Of a DNA stretch of 38,548 nt, positions 30,787 to 38,548 are shown one piece after another. The notes beneath the pieces were generated by a model. That model had not been told where the DNA came from. It saw only the letters and a list, made by a program, of their open reading frames with translations, and did no database searches. The stretch is from Collinsella sp. AF23-4AC (GTDB lineage: Bacteria > Actinomycetota > Coriobacteriia > Coriobacteriales > Coriobacteriaceae): contig NZ_QRVE01000019.1 of NCBI RefSeq assembly GCF_003462685.1, positions 1-38,548 on the forward strand, in the 5' to 3' direction. The translations under genes were made by a program, and so were the position numbers. The stretch's first letter is position 1, and every line of letters starts with the position of its first letter.

Positions 30787-32643
30787 TTACGCCGCTTCGT
30801 CGAACTGCGAGTTGTACAGATCGGCGTAGAAGCCACCCTGGGCGAGCAGCTCGTCGTGCGTGCCCTTTTCGACGATGTCGCCGTCGCGAATTACCAAGAT
30901 CACGTCGGCGTTGCGGATCGTGGACAGGCGGTGCGCGATGACAAAGCTCGTGCGGCCCTGCATCAGCGCATCCATGGCGCGCTGGATGAGCTCCTCGGTG
31001 CGGGTATCGACGTTGGATGTCGCCTCGTCCAGAATGAGCGCCGGGCGGTCGGCCAAAATGGCACGGGCAATGGTCACGAGCTGGCGCTGACCCTGCGACA
31101 GGTTAGTGCCCTCCTCGTTGATCATAAAGTCGTAGCCGCCGGCGAGCGTATGGATAAAGTGATCGCAGCGTGCGGCGCGTGCAGCGGCCTCGACCTCGGC
31201 ATCGCTCGCATCGGGGCGTCCGTAGCGGATGTTCTCGCGGATGGTGCCGTTAAACAGCCAGGTATCCTGCAGCACCATGGCAAACTCGCCGCGCAGTGCC
31301 GCGCGGTCCCAGTCGCGCACGTCGACGCCCTCGACGCGCAGTGAACCGCCGTCCACGTCGTAGAAGCGCTGCAGCAGCTTGATGAGCGTGGTCTTGCCGG
31401 CGCCGGTGGGGCCGACGATGGCGATGGTTTGGCCGGGCTGTGCCTCGCAGCTAAAGTCGTGGATGATGGTCTTGTCGGGCGTGTAGCCAAACTTGACATG
31501 GTCAAACTCCACGTGGCCGGGGCGCTTCTCGGGAATCTGGGCGTCGGACTTCTGCTCCTCTTCGGGCGCGGCAAGGAACTCAAACACACGCTCGGTGGCG
31601 GCGGCCATCGACTGCATCGTGTTGCTCACGTTGCCCAGCTGCTGTACGGGTTGCGTAAAGTTGCGAACGTACTGGATAAAGCTCTGGATGTCGCCGGGCG
31701 TGGCATTGCCGGTCAGTGCGAGCTGCGCGCCCACCACGACGACGCCCACGTAGCCCATGTTGCCCACCAAGCTCATAAGCGGCATCATCAGGCCCGACAG
31801 GAACTGCGAGCGCCAGCCACTAATAAAGAGGCGGTCGTTTTGACGGTCGAACTCCTCGATTGAGGCCTCGGCGCGGTCGAACACCTGAATGACGTTTTGG
31901 CCGGCAAAATCCTCCTCGATAATGCCGTTGACGGCACCCAGAACCTGCTGCTGCTCTCGGAAGTATGGCTGCGAGAAGTGAATCATTACGGTCAGGATAA
32001 TCGCGGCGGCCGGCAGCGTGAGCACGGTGACGCCGGTGAGCGGCAGGCTGATCGACAGCATCATGACGAGCACGCCGATAATCTGCGTCACCGACGTGAT
32101 GAGCTGGGTCACGCTCTGGTTGAGCGACTGGCCCAGCGTATCGACGTCGTTGGTGATGCGGCTGAGCACGTCGCCCTTGCTGTGGCCGTTGAAGTAGCTC
32201 ATTGGAACGACAGCGATCTTGGCGGCGATCTCCTTGCGCATGCGATAGCAGATCTTTTGCGTGACGCCGGTCATGAGCCAGCCCTGGACCAGGCTGCAGA
32301 CAGAGCTTGCCAGATACAGGCAGAGCAAAAAGCCGAGCGTCTTGGCGATCCAGGCAAAGTCGACGTCGCCGGTGCCGTTGACCTTGGCAACCAGGCCTTC
32401 GAACAGTTTGGTGGTAACCTGGCCGAGCACCTTGGGCCCCACAATGTTAAAGATGACCGAGCACACGGCAAAGGCGACGGCAGCAAACACGGCAATCTTG
32501 TGCTGGCCGATATAGCCGAGCAGCTGCCTCATGGTGCCTTTAAAGTCCTTGGCCTTTTCGCCGCGGCCCATGCCACCCATACGGCCCATAGGACCGCGCC
32601 GGCGGGTGGGCTTGGGAATCTGAGTCTTGGTCTCGTCTGCCAT
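30787..32643 (-). CDS. ABC exporter half-transporter B (canonical Walker B)
   Basis: A 618-residue type IV ABC exporter subunit: six transmembrane helices within residues about 45-360, then an ATPase with Walker A GPTGAGKTT, signature NLSQGQRQLVTIARA, Walker B LILDEATSNVD with the catalytic glutamate, and H-loop IAHRLST. The N-terminus is basic and Gly/Met-rich (RRRGPMGRMGGMGRGEKAK). The start ATG overlaps the stop of the upstream subunit in TAATG. With its partner it should form a heterodimeric multidrug or lipid exporter. Confidence 0.93.
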   Translation of the reverse strand: MADETKTQIPKPTRRRGPMGRMGGMGRGEKAKDFKGTMRQLLGYIGQHKIAVFAAVAFAVCSVIFNIVGPKVLGQVTTKLFEGLVAKVNGTGDVDFAWIAKTLGFLLCLYLASSVCSLVQGWLMTGVTQKICYRMRKEIAAKIAVVPMSYFNGHSKGDVLSRITNDVDTLGQSLNQSVTQLITSVTQIIGVLVMMLSISLPLTGVTVLTLPAAAIILTVMIHFSQPYFREQQQVLGAVNGIIEEDFAGQNVIQVFDRAEASIEEFDRQNDRLFISGWRSQFLSGLMMPLMSLVGNMGYVGVVVVGAQLALTGNATPGDIQSFIQYVRNFTQPVQQLGNVSNTMQSMAAATERVFEFLAAPEEEQKSDAQIPEKRPGHVEFDHVKFGYTPDKTIIHDFSCEAQPGQTIAIVGPTGAGKTTLIKLLQRFYDVDGGSLRVEGVDVRDWDRAALRGEFAMVLQDTWLFNGTIRENIRYGRPDASDAEVEAAARAARCDHFIHTLAGGYDFMINEEGTNLSQGQRQLVTIARAILADRPALILDEATSNVDTRTEELIQRAMDALMQGRTSFVIAHRLSTIRNADVILVIRDGDIVEKGTHDELLAQGGFYADLYNSQFDEAA

Positions 32644-35009
32644 TAGCGCTCGCCTCCTTCCATGACGGCTGCAATTTCTTCTTGGGTAAGCCCCAGCTCC
32701 TCGGCTGAAAGCTGCGACTGTGCGATCTCCAGGTACGCCGGGCAGCTGTGCAGCAGCTCCTCGTGTGTGCCAGTGCCCACCACGTGGCCGTCGTCGAGCA
32801 CGATAATCTGGTCGGCGTGCATGATGGTCGCGATGCGCTGGGCCACGACCACGAGTGCGGCGTCGGTAACGTTTTTGGCCAGCTCCTCGCGCAGGCGCGC
32901 GTCGGTCTTGTAGTCGAGGGCACTAAACGAGTCATCGAACACCACGACCTCGGGCTTTTTGGCCAGCGCGCGGGCGATGGCCAGGCGCTGGCGCTGGCCG
33001 CCCGAGACATTGGATCCGCCCTGGCTGATGGGGGAGTCGTAGCCGCCCTCGCGCTCGGCGATAAAGTCCTCCGCCTGGGCGACGCGTGCCGCCTGGCGCA
33101 TATCCTCGTCACTCACCATATCGCCGGCAAACTTGAGGTTGCTCTCGACGGTGCCCGAGAACAGGCGACCCTGCTGCGGGATATAACCAATACGGCGGCG
33201 TAGCTCGGAAAGGGTCATGTCACGCACGTCGATGCCGTCGAGTGAAATGCTGCCGCCTGTGACGTCGTACAGGCGCGGAATCAGCTGCACGAGCGTGGAC
33301 TTGCCCGAGCCCGTGGAGCCAATGATGCCGAGCATCTGACCGGCATGCGTGGTGAAGTTCACGCCGCTGATGACATCGGCGCGGGCATCGGGATACTGGA
33401 AGCTCACGTCGCGGAAGGTGAGCTCACCGCGTGACGCGCTGGTCGCGGGCAGTTTGGGCGAGGCAGGGTCGTTGATGCTCGTGGGACAAGTGATGACCTC
33501 TTCTACGCGCTCGGCTGCGACCTCGGCGCGGGGCAGGATGACCGAAACCATGGTGAGGATCATAAACGCCATGACGATCTGCATGGTGTAGGAGATAAAC
33601 GCCATCATGTTGCCGACCTGCATCACGCCGTCGGACACGCCCTGCGCGCCAAACCAGACGATAAGCACGGTGATGCAGTTCATGACCAGCATCATGAGCG
33701 GCATCATAAAGCTCATGGCTCGGTTGGTGTAGAGCTGCGTGGTCATCAGGTCGAGCGAAGCCTTGTCAAAACGCTCGAGCTCATGCTCCTCGCGGTTGAA
33801 CGAGCGGATAGGCATAAGGCCGTCGAGCAGCTCGCGGGCGGTAAGGTTCACACGGTCCACGTAACTTTGCATCTTTTTGAACTTGGGCATGGTGAGGCCC
33901 ATGAGCACGCCGACGACGGCCGAGACCGCGATGATGGCAACGGCGATGGTCCACTCCAGGCCGGTATGGTTGGCCAGGACGCGCATGACGGCGACGATGC
34001 CCATGACGGGGGCCATCAGACACATGCGGATAAACAGGGTTGCGGCCATCTGGATCTGCTGAATGTCATTGGTGCAGCGGGTGATGAGCGAGGCCTGGCT
34101 AAACTTGCCCACCTCGGCCGGCGAGAAGTGCATAACCTTGTTGAAGGTCTCGCGGCGCAGGTCGCGGGCGATGGAGCAGGCAGTGCGCGAAGCAACGGCA
34201 CCGGTCAGGATGGTGGCGACCAGCGACACCAGACACAGCCCAAACATCGTGGTCGCCATGCGGCCCAGGTAGGCGTTCTGCACGTCGGCGGGGTCGATGC
34301 CCTGTGCCTTGTACTCGTCCTGCACATAGCTCACGGCGCGTTGGGTCACGATGGAGCCCGACATGGAGCCCATTTTGTCCGCCATATCGTTGGCGCCCTC
34401 GACGAGCTTGCCCTGGTCGATTAGGCCGCCTTCAACGCCTAGACGCAGACCCTTCATGGTGATCTTACCGCCGTCGGCATCAATCTGCTTTTGCATATTC
34501 TGCGCCGCTGCGGCCTTCTGCTGCATCTCGGCGAGCTGCTCGGGCGTCATCGCCGCCATTTGCTCGGGCGTGGGCATGGCCTGAGCGGCGTCGCTGTCTT
34601 TCTCGCTGGACGTGCCGGTCATGTCGCCCATGGAGTCGGCGTCGATGCCCTGGTTGAAGGCGAGCACGACGGTCTCAGGCAGGCTCATAATGTCGGCAAT
34701 CTTGCTGCCGTCGGCACGCTCTTCCTCGGTGCCCTTGTACGTTCGAATGCCGTTCTTGTCTGCCTTGCCAAACACGGCCTCCACAGCTTTGGCGTCCTTG
34801 GCGCGCATAAAGAGTTCGAGGTCGTCGAGCGATTCGGCGCGAATGGTGTCGGGCACGGGCGAGGCAATGCCGCCTTGCTGCACGCCCACGTCGACGATGT
34901 CGCTCATATAGGTAGGCAGCGCCAGGTCGGCGTTGCAGCTGATTACGATAAGTACGATAGCTGCGAACAGTGCCAGGACATGCTTTTTAAAGAGCTTGAG
35001 AATCCTCAC
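32643..35009 (-). CDS. ABC exporter half-transporter A (degenerate site, large outer loop)
   Basis: A 788-residue exporter subunit. Helix 1 (about 10-30) is followed by an insertion of roughly 200 residues (about 40-245, rich in Met, Ala, Gln and Asp: AMPTPEQMAAMTPEQLAEMQQKAAA in pieces) before helix 2 near 255, predicted to lie outside the membrane. The ATPase has Walker A GSTGSGKST, signature NVSGGQRQRLAIARA and Walker B VVVFDDSFSALD, where Asp replaces the catalytic Glu, marking the degenerate site usual in heterodimeric exporters. GTG start at 35009 overlaps the MarR stop in GTGA. The large loop is unusual for the family. Confidence 0.92.
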   Translation of the reverse strand: MRILKLFKKHVLALFAAIVLIVISCNADLALPTYMSDIVDVGVQQGGIASPVPDTIRAESLDDLELFMRAKDAKAVEAVFGKADKNGIRTYKGTEEERADGSKIADIMSLPETVVLAFNQGIDADSMGDMTGTSSEKDSDAAQAMPTPEQMAAMTPEQLAEMQQKAAAAQNMQKQIDADGGKITMKGLRLGVEGGLIDQGKLVEGANDMADKMGSMSGSIVTQRAVSYVQDEYKAQGIDPADVQNAYLGRMATTMFGLCLVSLVATILTGAVASRTACSIARDLRRETFNKVMHFSPAEVGKFSQASLITRCTNDIQQIQMAATLFIRMCLMAPVMGIVAVMRVLANHTGLEWTIAVAIIAVSAVVGVLMGLTMPKFKKMQSYVDRVNLTARELLDGLMPIRSFNREEHELERFDKASLDLMTTQLYTNRAMSFMMPLMMLVMNCITVLIVWFGAQGVSDGVMQVGNMMAFISYTMQIVMAFMILTMVSVILPRAEVAAERVEEVITCPTSINDPASPKLPATSASRGELTFRDVSFQYPDARADVISGVNFTTHAGQMLGIIGSTGSGKSTLVQLIPRLYDVTGGSISLDGIDVRDMTLSELRRRIGYIPQQGRLFSGTVESNLKFAGDMVSDEDMRQAARVAQAEDFIAEREGGYDSPISQGGSNVSGGQRQRLAIARALAKKPEVVVFDDSFSALDYKTDARLREELAKNVTDAALVVVAQRIATIMHADQIIVLDDGHVVGTGTHEELLHSCPAYLEIAQSQLSAEELGLTQEEIAAVMEGGER

Positions 35010-35455
35010 TCGGCATCTCTCCTTTCTTGATTGCGGTCGATAATTTCGTTGGCACGTCTTAGAAGGCGCACCATCTCTTGGGTATCTGTTTCGCCGAGCT
35101 GCTCGAGGAAAGCCGCGGTGCGCTCCTCGAATTCCCGGCGTTTGATTTCGAGATCCTGGAATCCCTTGTCGGTCACTATGACGTGTACGCGACGACGGTC
35201 GGTCTTTGAATGCTCGCGCTCAATCCAACCCTTGGCCTCGAGGGCGCGCAAGATATTGGCGATGCGGGCGCTCGAGACCCAGGCACGATCAGCGAGTTCG
35301 CTCGGCGTGAGCGAACCGCCAGCGAGCATGAGGGCGCGCATGACGGCCATCTCGCCGCTGAGAACTTTGTCCACAAAGCGCGAAACGCGCTGGTGAATGC
35401 CGCCAAACTCAGTAAGGAGCTGACGTCCAAGCTCATGGAAATCGGTATCTTCCAC
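35006..35455 (-). CDS. MarR-family regulator of the ABC exporter
   Basis: A 149-residue winged-helix protein: LTPSELADRAWVSSARIANILRALEAKGWIEREHSKTDRRRVHVIVTDKG in pieces is the typical MarR recognition helix and wing. GTG start at 35455 after AGGGG. It is the first gene of the MarR-ABC-ABC operon (4-nt overlap with the next gene), the common arrangement in which a MarR repressor responds to the drug exported. The inverted repeat at 35453-35489 may be its operator. Confidence 0.9.
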   Translation of the reverse strand: MEDTDFHELGRQLLTEFGGIHQRVSRFVDKVLSGEMAVMRALMLAGGSLTPSELADRAWVSSARIANILRALEAKGWIEREHSKTDRRRVHVIVTDKGFQDLEIKRREFEERTAAFLEQLGETDTQEMVRLLRRANEIIDRNQERRDAE

Positions 35456-35489
35456 CGAAAACCCCTAACACTAGAAACTATTTTCGGTG
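35453..35489. promoter_or_regulatory. Inverted repeat at the marR start, candidate operator
   Basis: CACCGAAAA (35453-35461) and TTTTCGGTG (35481-35489) are perfect 9-bp arms with a 19-bp gap spanning the start codon and upstream region. Autorepression by the MarR protein is inferred. Confidence 0.5.
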
Positions 35490-35707
35490 AAAGATGATAC
35501 CCTTGCACGCGCACCCTATACGGTAGATTTTGGGTCATGCCTAGAAAACAACCTTTAGGCGACCTCCGTACACCGTCGGTATCAGCAAAGTAAGGGGTAG
35601 ATCGTAAGGCATGTCCCAAAGCCTACTCAGAGGCACTTTACTCTGCTAAAGCTGGCATAACAGCTAGAGCGAACGTCGTACAAAGGCAAGGAAAAATACC
35701 AAACAAA

Positions 35708-35775
35708 TCGGTGAACGGTAGTTGCTCGCGCTCGCATTTCCTGCGGATTTGTTAAAAACGCCCTAATGGTATAAA
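35708..35775 (+). promoter_or_regulatory. Promoter and upstream motif of pflB
   Basis: TTGTTA (35749-35754), 15 bp, then an extended -10 TGGTATAAA (35767-35775). TCGGTGAACGGTAG at 35708-35721 is an exact 14-base match to 7856-7869 upstream of the lac regulator gene. The remaining 550-bp gap (35456-36005) also holds a short repeat half near 35614 and a leader hairpin at 35787-35820. Confidence 0.5.
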
Positions 35776-35786
35776 AAAAGAAACAT

Positions 35787-35820
35787 ATAACAGCCCTGAT
35801 GAAGGGGGTGGCTATGTTAT
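35787..35820 (+). promoter_or_regulatory. Hairpin in the pflB leader
   Basis: ATAACAGCC pairs with GGCTATGTTAT (2-nt bulge). It lies within the roughly 220-nt untranslated leader inferred from the promoter at 35767. No T-run follows, so a translation or stability role is more likely than termination. Confidence 0.4.
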
Positions 35821-36005
35821 CCTTCTCAAACGGGTGAAATCTTGGGTTTTGGGTTGCAGTTCCAAGGTGGACAAACGTTTTTCCCTGTACCAACGTGTGG
35901 TGAAGAACGGAAGAAGCCGGTAGTGCAAGCCGATAATTCAAGAATTCAATAAGCAGCGGTGTGAGAGAGCGCCGCATTACACGTAACTAGGAGCGTGGTT
36001 ACACA

Positions 36006-38057
<2,052 letters not shown>

Positions 38058-38058
38058 C

Positions 38059-38083
38059 TATTGTTAGTGCTATACTAACAATA
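38059..38083 (+). promoter_or_regulatory. Hairpin and possible internal promoter between the two pfl genes
   Basis: TATTGTTAGT (38059-38068) and ACTAACAATA (38074-38083) form a perfect 10-bp stem with a 5-nt loop, starting 2 nt after the pflB stop. The loop region also reads TGCTATACT, an extended -10. It could set the ratio of the two subunits by mRNA processing or by a separate transcript. No T-run. Confidence 0.5.
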
Positions 38084-38142
38084 ACGATTACTGATTAGCG
38101 CGCCGGTTTCGGCCGGCGCCTATCGATCGAAGGAGACACATT

Positions 38143-38394
38143 ATGAAGGTTTCTGAAGTTTCCGAGACTCAGGCCGATAACCTGGTCCACATGCTCGACG
38201 CTTACGCCGAGAAGGGTGGCCACCACCTGAACATCAACGTCTTCAACCGTGAGACGCTGCTCGATGCTCAGGCTCACCCCGAGAAGTACCCGCAGCTGAC
38301 CATCCGCGTTTCCGGCTATGCCGTGAACTTCCACACGCTCACCAAGGAGCAGCAGGACGAGGTCATTTCGCGTACTTTCCACGACAAGTTCTAA
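38143..38394 (+). CDS. Stand-alone glycyl-radical domain subunit of pyruvate formate-lyase
   Basis: An 83-residue protein equal to the C-terminal radical domain of Pfl[36 protein letters not shown] (radical Gly58), and [18 protein letters not shown], almost the same as the E. coli C-terminus. GAAGGAGA lies 8 nt before the ATG. E. coli has a spare-part protein of this type (YfiD/GrcA, 127 residues) that rescues damaged PflB, but there the main enzyme keeps its own domain; here the main protein has none, so this subunit should be essential for activity. The N-terminal 25 residues form a probable docking helix. Confidence 0.93.
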   Translation: MKVSEVSETQADNLVHMLDAYAEKGGHHLNINVFNRETLLDAQAHPEKYPQLTIRVSGYAVNFHTLTKEQQDEVISRTFHDKF

Positions 38395-38418
38395 AGGGAT
38401 TTAACTCCTGCAGGATCG

Positions 38419-38500
38419 CGAGGGCGTAATGGGCTTCTCCCCAGAACGTCCTCGGACATGAAAGTGCCCCGCCGTGCGCTTCGCGCGGCGGGGCACTTTC
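38419..38500 (+). terminator. Stem plus terminator hairpin after the pfl genes
   Basis: A 9-bp stem (38419-38427 with 38446-38454, one G-T pair) encloses a loop with GGGCTTCTCCCCA. CGGACATG follows, then a 15-bp perfect hairpin (38460-38474 with 38486-38500) ending in CACTTTCG. The same order of parts is found after gatY (22205-22287). The weak T-run makes the termination strength uncertain. Confidence 0.7.
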
Positions 38501-38548
38501 GTCCTGACGCTCCTATTTGGCAAGGTGTTTTTTAGAATCCATTTTGCG

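Noticed and set aside
38143..38394. GrcA/YfiD spare-part protein
   Set aside because: The adjacent PflB-like protein lacks its own glycyl-radical domain, so this is better read as an obligate subunit than as a repair part.

Overview
The window looks like the chromosome of a Collinsella-like gut actinobacterium (Coriobacteriia). It is GC-rich, with long antisense open frames caused by codon bias. The gene content points the same way: lactose PTS and tagatose-6-phosphate genes, Leloir genes with the Lachnospiraceae/Coriobacteria type of GalK and GalT, a flavodiiron protein, and pyruvate formate-lyase. The taxon is an inference from protein style; no database was searched.

Layout. 1-1380: tail of an unidentified gene, then galM (-). 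1587-2351: a DeoR-family regulator. 2473-4300: a class II Fic protein (-), a perfect 31-bp inverted repeat over its promoter, and five 55-bp palindromes spaced 80 bp apart. 4347-9544: lactose PTS locus, with lacE-lacG (-) divergent from a LacI-type regulator and lacF (+). 9802-10815: a membrane protein. 11123-14386: lacA-lacB-lacX-lacC. 14628-18821: galK-galT (-) divergent from a galR-type gene. 18951-22171: flavodiiron protein, a second DeoR regulator (-) and a GatY-type class II aldolase (+). 22393-24246: HAD phosphatase, AraC regulator and a small ORF (all -). 24500-25489: a MutT-like Nudix domain fused to a Vsr endonuclease (-). 25638-28635: a Bce/FtsX-type ABC transporter. 29177-30208: DAHP synthase (-). 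30787-35455: MarR regulator and a heterodimeric ABC exporter (-). 36006-38394: pyruvate formate-lyase split into a 683-aa catalytic protein and a separate 83-aa glycyl-radical protein.

How it fits together. LacF/LacE import and phosphorylate lactose and LacG cleaves lactose-6-phosphate. LacAB isomerise galactose-6-phosphate and LacC phosphorylates tagatose-6-phosphate. No LacD aldolase is present, but the GatY/KbaY-type aldolase at 21314 could perform that step. GalM, GalK and GalT handle free galactose. PFL would ferment the resulting pyruvate. Operator-like dyads lie upstream of the LacI- and GalR-type genes, and a 9-mer (GTGAACGGT) recurs in four of these promoter regions.

The intergenic DNA is rich in structured repeats. 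The strongest are a 147-nt element found twice, directly after a stop codon, whose stem arms differ in sequence but stay complementary; the 80-bp-period palindrome array; a stem plus terminator element shared by gatY and the pfl locus; a three-copy palindromic repeat; and a 226-bp MITE-like element. No tRNA, rRNA, CRISPR-cas locus or intact insertion sequence was recognised.
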